From the NCBI RefSeq assembly GCF_004115085.1, contig NZ_QXJP01000005.1, forward strand, positions 124,001 to 188,000: DNA of 64,000 nt, written 5' to 3'. The notes beneath the pieces were generated by a model. It saw nothing but the letters and a program-made list of their open reading frames with translations, searched no databases and was not told the origin of the DNA. Below, one piece after another: positions 28,570-37,832 of the stretch. The position numbers and the translations under genes were made by a program. This stretch comes from Longirhabdus pacifica. GTDB lineage: Bacteria; Bacillota; Bacilli; Paenibacillales; DSM-105158. Every line of letters starts with the position of its first letter. The stretch's first letter is position 1.

Positions 28570-29898
28570 TTACATACCGTTTTGTTTAATTTCTTCTTCA
28601 GCAGGATAATTACGGAAGACTTTACGTAATACACGTACACACGTAATACCTAATACAAGGTACAATGCAGAGAAGAGATATAGCATCGTATCTACATTTT
28701 TAGATGTCGTTGCACCTTCGGCTGTTTTCATAATGCCATTTAGTATCCAAGGTTGTCTTCCTACTTCGGCAAAAATCCAACCTACTTCAATCGCGATCAT
28801 TGCTAAAGGTCCAGCAATGACAATACATCTCAGTAAAAGAGGGTGATGAGGATTCCATTTTTTTATGACTAAACATAATACATAAATAAGTGCGAGGGTA
28901 GTCAATGTCATCCCAATGAGCACCATCAGATCGAATAAGTAATGTATCCATAATGGTGGTACTAACTCTGGATCAAAATCGTCAAGCCCTTTTACGACGG
29001 TGTTTATACTATTACCTGATAAAATACTTAACGCATAAGGTATTTCAAGCCCATACTTTACTTCATTATCTTCCGTCAAAATACCACCGAAGATCAGCGG
29101 CGCTTTATCTGTTGTTTCAAAGTGCCATTCTGCAGCAGCTAATTTTTCTGGCTGATATTCTGCTAAATATTTCCCGGAGAAATCACCTACAACTGCTGTC
29201 CCAACGGAGAAAACAAGTGCTGCAATCATCGTCAGTTTCAACGCTTTTTTATGATAAACATGCTTTCTTTTTTTCAATAATGAAACGGCTGCAATGGCAG
29301 CTAATATAAATGCGGAAGTCATGTAAGAAGAAAGTAATACATGGCTTACCTTAGTTGGCATCGCAGGGTTAAACATCGCTACAATGGGTTGGATGTTAAT
29401 TAATTGTCCATCGACAATATCGAAACCTTGCGGTGCATTCATGAAAGCATTCACTGTTGTAATGAAAAATGCGGAAGCAGAAGCTCCAATAGCAACAGGG
29501 ATAAGTAGCAAAAAGTGAACCATTCTGTTTTTAAAACGGTCCCACGTATATAAGTAAATACCTAGAAAAATAGCTTCAACAAAAAACGCAAAAGTTTCCA
29601 TAAATAAAGGCAGCGCAATCGCTTGCCCAGCAACTTTCATAAATTGTGGCCACAGTAAACTTAATTGTAAACCAATACAAGTTCCTGTAACGACACCGAC
29701 TGCGACGGTAATAACAAAGCCTCTAGCCCATCGTCTAGCAAGTAATAAATAATGCGGATCATTTCGTTTAATTCCAATCCATTCTGCTAATGCAATCATG
29801 ATAGGGACTCCCACACCTATCGTCGCAAAAATAATATGAAAAATAAGCGTAAAAGAAGTCAATATCCGGCTAAAAATGACAGGATCATATAAATACAT
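28570..29898 (-). CDS. cydA: cytochrome bd oxidase subunit I
   Basis: The 442-residue catalytic subunit holding haems b558, b595 and d. The N terminus DPVIFSRILTSFTLIFHIIF contains the first haem histidine; GVVTGTCIGLQ and the quinol-site motif EVGRQPW are present, and about nine membrane segments can be seen. The ATG at 29898 is chosen because TTAGGAGTGAACATC precedes it; the frame runs open 12 codons further. The promoter region carries two palindromes resembling Fnr or Rex sites, which would tie expression to oxygen or NADH levels. Confidence 0.95.
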   Translation of the reverse strand: MYLYDPVIFSRILTSFTLIFHIIFATIGVGVPIMIALAEWIGIKRNDPHYLLLARRWARGFVITVAVGVVTGTCIGLQLSLLWPQFMKVAGQAIALPLFMETFAFFVEAIFLGIYLYTWDRFKNRMVHFLLLIPVAIGASASAFFITTVNAFMNAPQGFDIVDGQLINIQPIVAMFNPAMPTKVSHVLLSSYMTSAFILAAIAAVSLLKKRKHVYHKKALKLTMIAALVFSVGTAVVGDFSGKYLAEYQPEKLAAAEWHFETTDKAPLIFGGILTEDNEVKYGLEIPYALSILSGNSINTVVKGLDDFDPELVPPLWIHYLFDLMVLIGMTLTTLALIYVLCLVIKKWNPHHPLLLRCIVIAGPLAMIAIEVGWIFAEVGRQPWILNGIMKTAEGATTSKNVDTMLYLFSALYLVLGITCVRVLRKVFRNYPAEEEIKQNGM

Positions 29899-29936
29899 GA
29901 TGTTCACTCCTAAAAAAAGAAAATGTATGATCACCT

Positions 29937-29954
29937 ATGTGAATTTTGTCACAT
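29937..29954. promoter_or_regulatory. Fnr/Rex-type palindrome before cydA
   Basis: ATGTGA, six bases, TCACAT: a perfect 18-bp palindrome with the TGTGA-N6-TCACA core used by Fnr/CRP-type regulators; Rex sites (TTGTGA-N6-TCACAA) are similar. It ends 38 bases before the cydA start codon. Confidence 0.6.
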
Positions 29955-30010
29955 GAATGAAGTTTGTAATATTGCTCAGCACCACGAAGGGGTAAAAAAA
30001 TCCATCTTTT

Positions 30011-30124
30011 TTATGAACCGAAAATTCGTCCCAGTAATGCAAAAAGCATAATACCTGCAACGACGAGACACAAAATAATTAACTTTTTCTCTTGTTTTTC
30101 AGATCGATTTTTGTTCGATTCCAC
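30011..30124 (-). CDS. small single-pass membrane protein upstream of cydA
   Basis: A 37-residue open frame: a charged N terminus (ESNKNRSEKQEKK), one hydrophobic helix (about residues 15-34) and a short GRIFGS tail. The GTG start at 30124 follows AGGTGACAACC. It lies 112 bases before cydA on the same strand, between the two TGTGA-type palindromes. I do not recognise a family; it could be an accessory bd-oxidase peptide or an unrelated small membrane protein. Confidence 0.5.
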   Translation of the reverse strand: MESNKNRSEKQEKKLIILCLVVAGIMLFALLGRIFGS

Positions 30125-30214
30125 GGTTGTCACCTACTTTTATCAATTTATACATTACAAACCATCATTTATGTCACATATTCAGCTTAATGTAGAATTT
30201 ATTATACTACATCA

Positions 30215-30232
30215 TTGTGACTTTTTTCACAT
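30215..30232. promoter_or_regulatory. second Fnr/Rex-type palindrome before the cyd region
   Basis: TTGTGA, six bases, TCACAT. This fits the Rex consensus TTGTGA-N6-TCACAA except for the last base, and the Fnr core TGTGA-N6-TCACA. It lies 91 bases upstream of the small membrane gene at 30124. Confidence 0.55.
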
Positions 30233-30276
30233 ATTTTTTGAATAACATTTGAACAACACCATCCAATTTTATCCAC

Positions 30277-32061
30277 TTATTCCATTCTGAAATGTTGGAC
30301 AAGTGAAAGTAATTGATTAGACATCTCTCGCATTTTGTCTGTTTGTACAGCAGCTTCCTGCATTCTTTTGTTTTGCTCTATGGATGTACTGTTCATTTGT
30401 TGCACTCTTCCTGTTGTATGTTGTGCGATAGCGCTGATTTCATCTATAGAGGAGACGACTTGATTTTTTCTTGCTTTTGCTTCATTTGTTTCTTTTAGAA
30501 TAACTTTCATATGTTCACTGACATGTTCCGTTACTGATTTTATGGATTGAAAATGAGAGGATGTATCTTGCAACGCCTCATTTTGCACTAAAATATCTTC
30601 TTTTGTTTTATGCATGTTGCGTTCTACATCATTAATTTTTTCCTGAAGTTGTTCTAATGTTTGCACAATATCATCTGACGTTTGTTTTGATTCATGTGCT
30701 AATGTTCTAATTTCATCGGATATAACACTGAATTGCTTTCCTTCTTTCTTCGCTTGGGCAGCAATGATAGAAGCATTAATAGATAGTATGTTCGTTTGAC
30801 TTGCAATATCATTTACTTTGCTGGTCATACTATAAATCTCATTTGTTTGTGCAATAAGTTGCTGCATCGATGCGGACATTTGTTGAAGTTGGTTTTCTGA
30901 TTGTACAGATATGTGTTGTAATTGTTGCATGGACTGCATCCCTAATGTTGTTTTTTCTAATGATGAATCACTTTCAGATTTCATTTTATCTGAGGATGCT
31001 GCAATATGCTCCATCTGTTCATCTAATGCGTGAATATAGGTCGTACTTTGTTCCATATACTTCATTTGTTCTTCTGCTCCATTTGTTATTTCATGAATGG
31101 CGTATACCATTTCGTTATTGTGTGCTGCATTTGTTTTGGATACAGAATGAAAATGCTCAGCATATTGTTGTAAATTAGCAGCCACTTCCCGAGTATGTAA
31201 AATCATTGCTCCAAATTGGTCTAACATATAGTTAAAGTAGCGACTTAGTTTACCTAATTCATCATTAGAAGTATGTTTAATCTTTACACTTAAATTACCA
31301 TCTGCCATTTGCTTCATTGCTTTTTGCAATTGCCCAATTCCAGTAGATAAATAACGAATGACAAAGAAAGAAATCACTAACGTAATGACAAGTACAACAG
31401 ATAACAAAATAAGAAATACACGATACGTTTGATCTAACATTTCTAATGAAGTAGATTCGGACTCTTTCCATTTTTGTTCAAATGACGTATTAAAGTTATC
31501 TACTAATTCAAAAATACGTGTTTTGTGCGCTTGTGATAAATCATGTTTTTGGATGAGTTTGCTCGTTAATTGCTCCTCGTTCAGTGTATCTAGTTCCAAT
31601 AAAGCTAAAGCCTGATCATAATTATTAGTATATTCTGTGGAAACCGTTTTTAGCATCGCTCTCCAGTTTCTTTCCTCTTTTGTTGTTGCTAAATCGTTCA
31701 TCACTTGGACATAGTTTAAAAATTGTTCCGATAACGCATCATATGCAGCTTTAGATTCATCACTTTTTGTAATGACAAGTTGCTCACTTAATATCTCCAT
31801 CTCCAGTACAACATTTTTTAAGTTCATAGCGGAGAAACTATTATTCATATGCGTATTTTGTTGTGCAAGTTGATCTTTAATATTTGTTATTTGCTTAAAT
31901 TGATAAAAAGCACTAACGGATATAACGATCATAATGAAAGCAAAACTAAGGATCAGTTTCCCTTTCATAGAAACATTTTTCAAAGACGACATTTTTTTTA
32001 GTAGCTTGATTAGCTTAAGTATTCTTAATATCTTTAATAGCGTCATCATTTTCATCAGCAT
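30277..32061 (-). CDS. methyl-accepting chemotaxis protein
   Basis: A 594-residue chemoreceptor. An unusual Lys/Leu-rich N terminus (about residues 1-30) precedes the first membrane segment (about 33-52). A four-helix-bundle sensor follows, then the second segment (about 211-233), HAMP (about 234-290) and the signalling coiled coil. The signalling tip reads IASQTNILSINASIIAAQAKK rather than the usual IAxQTNLLALNAAIEAARAGE, so contact with CheA/CheW may be altered. The ATG at 32061 has AAGGAGCGATACC in front. Ligand unknown; single gene upstream of the cyd region. Confidence 0.88.
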   Translation of the reverse strand: MLMKMMTLLKILRILKLIKLLKKMSSLKNVSMKGKLILSFAFIMIVISVSAFYQFKQITNIKDQLAQQNTHMNNSFSAMNLKNVVLEMEILSEQLVITKSDESKAAYDALSEQFLNYVQVMNDLATTKEERNWRAMLKTVSTEYTNNYDQALALLELDTLNEEQLTSKLIQKHDLSQAHKTRIFELVDNFNTSFEQKWKESESTSLEMLDQTYRVFLILLSVVLVITLVISFFVIRYLSTGIGQLQKAMKQMADGNLSVKIKHTSNDELGKLSRYFNYMLDQFGAMILHTREVAANLQQYAEHFHSVSKTNAAHNNEMVYAIHEITNGAEEQMKYMEQSTTYIHALDEQMEHIAASSDKMKSESDSSLEKTTLGMQSMQQLQHISVQSENQLQQMSASMQQLIAQTNEIYSMTSKVNDIASQTNILSINASIIAAQAKKEGKQFSVISDEIRTLAHESKQTSDDIVQTLEQLQEKINDVERNMHKTKEDILVQNEALQDTSSHFQSIKSVTEHVSEHMKVILKETNEAKARKNQVVSSIDEISAIAQHTTGRVQQMNSTSIEQNKRMQEAAVQTDKMREMSNQLLSLVQHFRME

Positions 32062-32229
32062 GGTATCGCTCCTTCTTGTAAACTACTTATGATTATATAG
32101 AAGGAGTATTAAGTATATTTGATAGATTTATTAACTCCATGTAATTTGATAACGAAAGCATGAATACCAACATGTTGGGCGAAGATGTGCACATTTTAAA
32201 TATAGAATCTAGCAAAATAGCAAATATAT

Positions 32230-32268
32230 TTTACTTAGAGTTTACAAATGATTTAAATTTAGAAAACA
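32230..32268 (+). promoter_or_regulatory. PhoP box upstream of pstS
   Basis: Four hexamers TTTACT, TTTACA, TTTAAA and AAAACA start at 32230, 32241, 32252 and 32263, an exact 11-base period. This is the known PhoP binding arrangement, TT(A/T/C)ACA repeats spaced by five bases. TAAGAT about ten bases downstream could be the -10 element. Confidence 0.85.
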
Positions 32269-32330
32269 AATGATCCGTAAGATTAGAAACGTAGTAAACA
32301 GAATTCGAAATTATCGAAGGAGTGGTTAAT

Positions 32331-33353
32331 GTGTTTCAAGGATTTTTACGTAAGGGGTCATTTTTATTACTAGCGTTAGTACTTACTTTCGCGCTAGCTG
32401 CATGTGGGGATGCAGAAGAAACAAATGAAAATGAAGATGCAAACAATCAAGTAGAAGAAAGCAACGGTTCTAATGAAGAAAGCGAAGAAGAAATGAAAGA
32501 AGAAATGATGGAAATATCCGGTGAAATTGCTTTAGACGGTTCTTCTACAGTATATCCAATCTCCGTTGCAGTTGCAGAAGAATTCATGGCTGAACATGGT
32601 GATGTAGACGTTACAGTAAACGTTTCAGGTTCTTCTAACGGTATCGCGAAATTGATCGAAGGCGAAATTGATATTGCTGATGCATCTAGACAAATGAAAG
32701 ATAAAGAGTATGAGCAATTGCAAGAAAAAGGTGAAGAAGCAATTGAAATGCCAGTTGCATATGACGGGATTACAGTTGTAATTAATAAAGAAAATGATTT
32801 TGCTACAGAAATGACAGTGGCAGAATTGAAAATGATCTGGGAAAAAGACAGCACGATCACAAAATGGAGTGAAGTGCGTGAAGGATGGCCAGAAGAGGAA
32901 ATTAAATTATATGGTCCAGGAACAGCATCTGGAACATTTGAATACTTCACAGGTGCAATTAACGGAACGAAGAATGAATCTAGAATCGACTACAACCCAT
33001 CAGAAGATGACAATGTTATCGTAAATGGTGTAAGTGGAGACCCTTACGCTATGGGTTACTTCGGATTCTCTTACTATGTAGAAAATCAAGATAAGTTAGC
33101 TGCAATTTCTATAAAAGTAGATGAGAATGCAGAAGCGATTGCACCAACAGTTGAAACAATTAAAGATCAATCTTACCAACCATTATCTCGACCAATATAT
33201 ATATACCCTACGAAAAGTGTGCTTGAAAGAGAAGAAGTAAAAGCATTTATTAAATACTACATGAGTGAAAAAGGACAAATGTTAGCAGAAGAAGTTGGTT
33301 ATGTAGCACTACCACAAGCAGAGTATGATAAAAACTTAACACATGTGGAGTAA
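32331..33353 (+). CDS. pstS: phosphate ABC transporter substrate-binding lipoprotein
   Basis: The surface phosphate receptor of the high-affinity Pst importer. The 340-residue precursor has a lipoprotein signal ending in the lipobox LAAC, so the mature protein is lipid-anchored at that cysteine. A strongly acidic linker (about residues 25-60) follows, then the phosphate-binding fold with DGSSTVYPIS, VSGSSNGIAKLIEGEIDIADASR and GPGTASGTFEYF. The start is the GTG at 32331, eight bases after AAGGAG; the GTG at 32322 overlaps it. A PhoP box lies upstream, so expression should rise under phosphate starvation. Confidence 0.95.
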   Translation: MFQGFLRKGSFLLLALVLTFALAACGDAEETNENEDANNQVEESNGSNEESEEEMKEEMMEISGEIALDGSSTVYPISVAVAEEFMAEHGDVDVTVNVSGSSNGIAKLIEGEIDIADASRQMKDKEYEQLQEKGEEAIEMPVAYDGITVVINKENDFATEMTVAELKMIWEKDSTITKWSEVREGWPEEEIKLYGPGTASGTFEYFTGAINGTKNESRIDYNPSEDDNVIVNGVSGDPYAMGYFGFSYYVENQDKLAAISIKVDENAEAIAPTVETIKDQSYQPLSRPIYIYPTKSVLEREEVKAFIKYYMSEKGQMLAEEVGYVALPQAEYDKNLTHVE

Positions 33354-33384
33354 AACAACATAACATTTTTATTGGTGACCGTCT

Positions 33385-33406
33385 GCCTCACATATACATG
33401 TGGGGC
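33385..33406 (+). other. stem-loop between pstS and pstC
   Basis: GCCTCACAT (33385-33393) pairs with ATGTGGGGC (33398-33406), and outer bases GACCG/CGGTTGTC extend it. Such structures after binding-protein genes often protect or partly terminate the mRNA, giving more binding protein than permease. Confidence 0.55.
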
Positions 33407-33470
33407 ATTGCGGTTGTCAAGCATTCATTATGGTCATTTTATTAATTAATCGGGGGGCATTGTTGATAAC

Positions 33471-34397
33471 ATGCGGGAAAATAAACCGAAAGTTACATTT
33501 AAAAAACGAAAATCATTTTTATCCTCAGATCGAATGATGCCGATCTTTTTGTCGTTATTTGCAGGGTTGTCTGTTATCACGACTGTTGGAATCGTGATGA
33601 TCCTAATTACAGAATCCTACGATTTTTTCAAAGTCGTACCTTTATTCGACTTTTTAACGGGTACGCAGTGGACTCCATTGTTTGCTGGTGATCAGCAATC
33701 ATTTGGTATTTTACCTTTGATCGTGGGTACGTTTCTCATTACTGCTATCGCAATTACTGTAGCTTTGCCACTGGGTCTTGGAAGTGCTATTTATCTAAGT
33801 GAATATGCACCACAAAAAGTAAGACAAATTGTAAAGCCAATCTTAGAGATTTTAGCAGGTATACCAACGATTGTTTATGGATTCTTCGCATTAACCTTTG
33901 TGACACCATTGATCAAAACGTTGATTCCAGAGACTGATCTTTTCAATGCCCTAAGTGCAGGTATTGTCGTTGGTATTATGATTATTCCAATGATTTCTTC
34001 CCTAAGTGAAGATGCGATGATGGCCGTTCCACGTTCGCTCCGAGATGCAGGTTATGCACTTGGTTCGACAAAACTGGAAGTAGCGATGAAAATAGTAGTT
34101 CCTGCTTCATTATCGGGTATTGTTTCTTCTTTTGTATTAGGAATTTCTCGTGCAGTTGGGGAGACGATGATCGTTTCATTAGCAGCCGGTGCATTACCTA
34201 ATATGTCATTTAATCCTCTTGAAAGTGTACAAACATTAACAGCTTATATTGTTTCTGTTAGCTCAGGAGATACGACGTATGGAAGCATCCCATACTTAAC
34301 GATTTATTCCGTTGGGATCACGCTGTTTGTGATTACACTTGTGATGAATATTATTGCGGGCATCATTTCTAGAAAGTTTAGAGAGGAGTATCAATAA
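33471..34397 (+). CDS. pstC: phosphate ABC transporter permease PstC
   Basis: One of the two membrane channels of the Pst importer. 308 residues with six membrane segments and the ABC permease EAA-type loop (DAGYALGSTKLEVAMKIVVP) that contacts PstB. The stop codon overlaps the pstA start by one base (TAATG), so the two permeases are translationally coupled and probably made in equal amounts. Confidence 0.94.
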   Translation: MRENKPKVTFKKRKSFLSSDRMMPIFLSLFAGLSVITTVGIVMILITESYDFFKVVPLFDFLTGTQWTPLFAGDQQSFGILPLIVGTFLITAIAITVALPLGLGSAIYLSEYAPQKVRQIVKPILEILAGIPTIVYGFFALTFVTPLIKTLIPETDLFNALSAGIVVGIMIIPMISSLSEDAMMAVPRSLRDAGYALGSTKLEVAMKIVVPASLSGIVSSFVLGISRAVGETMIVSLAAGALPNMSFNPLESVQTLTAYIVSVSSGDTTYGSIPYLTIYSVGITLFVITLVMNIIAGIISRKFREEYQ

Positions 34398-35311
34398 TGA
34401 ACGGTTCGACATCAGTATCGAATACTTCGATAAATAACAATGAAAAAACAGATAAACAACAATTAAAGCATATGATGAAACGAAAAAGGAAAAATAAATT
34501 TTTCCATGCTGTTTTTTTCATTTCCACTCTTTTCGGTATTGCAGCCTTGCTTTTATTGTTAGGACAAATATTAATACAAGGATTAGGCTGGCTGAACTGG
34601 GACTTTTTCAACAATTATTCTTCTCGTAAACCAGAAAATTCAGGTATTAAAGCTGCAATGGTCGGAACGTTATGGATGATTGGTATTACAGCACCACTCA
34701 CCTTTATTATCGGTGTTGCGACAGCATTATTTTTGGAAGAATACGCAAAAGATACTTGGATTAGTCGTGTCATCCAAACTAATATTTCAAATTTAGCAGG
34801 AGTTCCGTCTATTGTATATGGACTTTTAGGATTAACATTATTTGTACGGATGTTGCATCTTGGTCCAAGTATACTGGCTGGTGCACTAACGATGACCTTA
34901 CTTGTTTTGCCGATTATCATTGTTGCATCACAAGAAGCGATTAGAGCAGTTCCAGTGTCACAACGACATGCATCTTATGCGCTCGGTGCAAATCGTTGGC
35001 AAACCATCGTGAAAGTGGTCTTGCCTTCTTCATTTGCAGGTATATTGACAGGTTCCATTTTGTCTCTATCTCGAGCTATTGGGGAAACAGCACCGCTTAT
35101 CGTGATTGGAGCAGTAGCATTCATAGCTAGGTTGCCGGACGGTTTGTTAAGTAAATTTACTGCTATGCCGATTCAAATTTATACTTGGTCTTCACAACCA
35201 CAAGAAGAATTTCATCATGTTGCGGGAGCGGGCATTATCGTATTGTTATTCATGTTATTAGCAATGAATGCTCTGGCCATCTTTTTACGAAATAAATATC
35301 AAAGAAAATAG
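34397..35311 (+). CDS. pstA: phosphate ABC transporter permease PstA
   Basis: The second Pst channel subunit, 304 residues. After a hydrophilic N terminus of about 35 residues there are six membrane segments and the EAA-type loop [20 protein letters not shown]. It overlaps pstC by one base and is followed by pstB after 29 bases. Confidence 0.94.
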   Translation: MNGSTSVSNTSINNNEKTDKQQLKHMMKRKRKNKFFHAVFFISTLFGIAALLLLLGQILIQGLGWLNWDFFNNYSSRKPENSGIKAAMVGTLWMIGITAPLTFIIGVATALFLEEYAKDTWISRVIQTNISNLAGVPSIVYGLLGLTLFVRMLHLGPSILAGALTMTLLVLPIIIVASQEAIRAVPVSQRHASYALGANRWQTIVKVVLPSSFAGILTGSILSLSRAIGETAPLIVIGAVAFIARLPDGLLSKFTAMPIQIYTWSSQPQEEFHHVAGAGIIVLLFMLLAMNALAIFLRNKYQRK

Positions 35312-35340
35312 TTTGCTTCAAAGATTTAGGAGGTCATCAT

Positions 35341-36093
35341 ATGACAATCGTGAATATTGATCAATTACATTTATATTACGGAACATTTCATGCATTAAAA
35401 AATATCAACATGAATATAAATGAAAAGTCCATTACTGCATTTATCGGTCCATCTGGGTGTGGTAAATCTACTCTATTGCGTACCTTAAATCGAATGAATG
35501 ATATGATTAAAGGAGTTAGGATAGAAGGCAGCGTAAATATTAAAGGGGAAAATATTTATGCGCAAGACGTGAATGTAGAGTTGTTGCGTAAAGAAATCGG
35601 CATGGTTTTTCAGCAGCCAAACCCTTTCCCTAAATCGATATACGAAAACGTGGCGTACGGTTCAAAAATTCATGGTATTACGAACCGTAAGCAACTAGAC
35701 GAAATTGTAGAAACAAGCTTAAAAAATGCTGCGTTATGGGATGAAGTGAAAGATGATTTGAAAAAATCAGCCTATGGTTTGTCTGGAGGTCAGCAACAGC
35801 GTCTTTGTATAGCACGCGCGTTGGCGGTAAATCCTGAAATTTTACTTATGGACGAGCCAACTTCAGCACTAGATCCAATCTCAACACTAAAAATTGAGGA
35901 GCTAATCCAAGACTTGAAGCAGAGATATACGATCGTTATTGTGACACATAATATGCAGCAAGCTGCAAGGGTGTCGGATGAGACAGCATTCTTCTTAAAT
36001 GGTGAAGTGATTGAAATGGATGATACAGCAACATTGTTTTCTAATCCAAATGATCAAAAAACAGAAGATTACATCAGTGGACGATTTGGATAA
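35341..36093 (+). CDS. pstB: phosphate ABC transporter ATP-binding protein
   Basis: The 250-residue ATPase that drives PstCA. Walker [10 protein letters not shown], signature LSGGQQQRL, Walker [13 protein letters not shown] and the H-loop THNM are all intact. The ribosome binding site is TTAGGAGGTCATCAT. It also takes part, with PhoU, in passing the phosphate signal to PhoR in well-studied bacteria. Confidence 0.97.
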   Translation: MTIVNIDQLHLYYGTFHALKNINMNINEKSITAFIGPSGCGKSTLLRTLNRMNDMIKGVRIEGSVNIKGENIYAQDVNVELLRKEIGMVFQQPNPFPKSIYENVAYGSKIHGITNRKQLDEIVETSLKNAALWDEVKDDLKKSAYGLSGGQQQRLCIARALAVNPEILLMDEPTSALDPISTLKIEELIQDLKQRYTIVIVTHNMQQAARVSDETAFFLNGEVIEMDDTATLFSNPNDQKTEDYISGRFG

Positions 36094-36130
36094 TGATCTT
36101 TAATGCTCAACAAAAAAAGGGGAGTAGTCA

Positions 36131-36793
36131 ATGTCAGCAAATCGAATACAATTTAATACGCAGTTAAAAGAATTGCGTGAACATATCATATTAATGGGGG
36201 AAAAAGTAGAACAAGCTATACAACACTCTGTTCTCTCCTTGAAAAACATGGATCCTACATTAGCGAAAAAAGTAGTGGATTCAGATCATGAAATTAATGA
36301 ATTAGAAGGACAAATAGATGAGATAGGAACAATGCTTATTGCTACGCAACAACCTGTAGCGAAAGACTTGCGTCGAATTCTTATCGCATTTAAAATTGCA
36401 AATGATTTAGAAAGAATGGCAGATTTAGCTGTAGATATTGCTAAAGTAACGATACGCATTCAAGGCGATCAATTAGTAAAACCGCTCGTAGACATTCCTC
36501 GAATGGCAGAAATTGTACAGTTAATGACGAATGAAAGCATTACAGCTTACATGGAAGAAAATGTAGACTTGGCATATAAAATGGCTAAAATGGATGACGA
36601 AGTCGATCATCTACACAGCCAGATTTTGCGTGAACTATTCGTATTTATGGTGGAAAATCCAAAGACAGTGAACCAAGTCTTGCTGTTATGCTTTGTAAGT
36701 CGTTATTTAGAAAGAATGGCAGACCATGCTACGAACATTGGTGAAAGTGTCGTCTACCTTGTTCAAGGTATACGTGCGGATTTAAATGATTAA
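36131..36793 (+). CDS. phoU: phosphate-specific transport accessory protein PhoU
   Basis: A 220-residue cytoplasmic protein made of two related three-helix bundles, each with the LERMAD metal-site motif (NDLERMADLAVDIA in the first, RYLERMADHATNIG in the second). PhoU links the Pst importer to PhoR signalling and limits phosphate uptake. It is the last gene of the pst operon and is followed by a shared terminator. Many Bacillus pst operons end with two pstB copies and no phoU; this one has a single pstB and phoU. Confidence 0.94.
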   Translation: MSANRIQFNTQLKELREHIILMGEKVEQAIQHSVLSLKNMDPTLAKKVVDSDHEINELEGQIDEIGTMLIATQQPVAKDLRRILIAFKIANDLERMADLAVDIAKVTIRIQGDQLVKPLVDIPRMAEIVQLMTNESITAYMEENVDLAYKMAKMDDEVDHLHSQILRELFVFMVENPKTVNQVLLLCFVSRYLERMADHATNIGESVVYLVQGIRADLND

Positions 36794-36879
36794 TGTATTG
36801 TAGTGTCATTACATTTTAGTTATAAATGCATTTATATTATGCGTATTAGGCTTGAATCATATAATAGATAAACAAAATA

Positions 36880-36920
36880 AGATCGCCCTCACTCTTTCGT
36901 TTTGAAGAGCTAGGCGGTCT
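36880..36920. terminator. bidirectional terminator between phoU and the HAD gene
   Basis: AGATCGCC (36880-36887) pairs with GGCGGTCT (36913-36920), and CTCTTTC/GAAGAG pair inside. T-rich sequence follows on the plus side and A-rich sequence precedes, suiting both convergent genes. Confidence 0.7.
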
Positions 36921-36945
36921 ATTTGTTGTTATTTTTATTAGATAC

Positions 36946-37656
36946 TTACACTAAGTCGTTTAACTGATGAATGATCGTAACTGATTTTTTATAGGTAGTG
37001 TTTAATTTTTTGTTTCTTTTTTTTCTTCTTTGTAGCCATACTGCATGCATGCCAGATTGAACTGCTCCTAAAATGTCCGTTTTCCATAAATCACCGACCA
37101 TCACAGCTTCCTTAGCATGAAAACCACTTTGTTTCAGCGCATTACGGAATATATTGCGACTCGGTTTTCGATAGCCCGTATTTTCAGGTGTATAGACTAG
37201 TGAGCTAGATATGTAAGGAGCTAATCTGCTTTTACTCACGTCAAATTTACCATGATTAGATATAATGCCTAGCTTATAATCGTTGGATAGTGCGAACAAT
37301 GTTGGTTCAACATCTTCATATAGGACATAATGTTCTGGTAATTGTTTTTTAATTTGACGAAGCATCTGCTGAACAAGGGGTGGATTAATCGGTAAATGAT
37401 TATGTTGCAACGTTTTTTGAAAAGCAACCATTCTTGCTTTTGCAATAGGTAACGTTCTTCCTTTTTCTTGTCTTGATTTTTTATATGTGGATTGAAATTG
37501 CTGTATAAAACCTTCGGCAGAAGGAGCTTGGTCAAGACGTCCCGTAAAATCTTCATACACCGTCGAAGCACATTGCATAAATGAACGATGCATATGGACC
37601 AGCGTGTTACTAACGTCGAAAAAAATGACTTTTTTATTTTCTCCTCTAAACAACAT
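36946..37656 (-). CDS. HAD superfamily hydrolase
   Basis: A 236-residue protein of the HAD-IA group. Motif I is FFDVSNTL, with the nucleophile aspartate but serine where phosphatases carry the second aspartate; motif II is GIISNHG, the lysine is in GYRKPS, and motif IV is MVGDLWKTD. A helical cap lies between motifs I and II (about residues 25-110). Substrate unknown; the changed motif I makes standard phosphatase activity uncertain. The start is the ATG at 37656, preceded by ATGGGGTATTT. It diverges from polA. Confidence 0.8.
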   Translation of the reverse strand: MLFRGENKKVIFFDVSNTLVHMHRSFMQCASTVYEDFTGRLDQAPSAEGFIQQFQSTYKKSRQEKGRTLPIAKARMVAFQKTLQHNHLPINPPLVQQMLRQIKKQLPEHYVLYEDVEPTLFALSNDYKLGIISNHGKFDVSKSRLAPYISSSLVYTPENTGYRKPSRNIFRNALKQSGFHAKEAVMVGDLWKTDILGAVQSGMHAVWLQRRKKRNKKLNTTYKKSVTIIHQLNDLV

Positions 37657-37832
37657 AAATACCCCATTTCCCTGTGAATTCAAGAATATGGTATGATGAT
37701 CATAGCATGTTGTGAAGTATAAATATAGGAACATGATGTTTTAGAATGTAGTGTTCTCAATGATATGAACAGGATCCTTACATCTATAATATGAGCTGAA
37801 GGAATAGAAAATGAAAATGATCGAGGTGTAAT

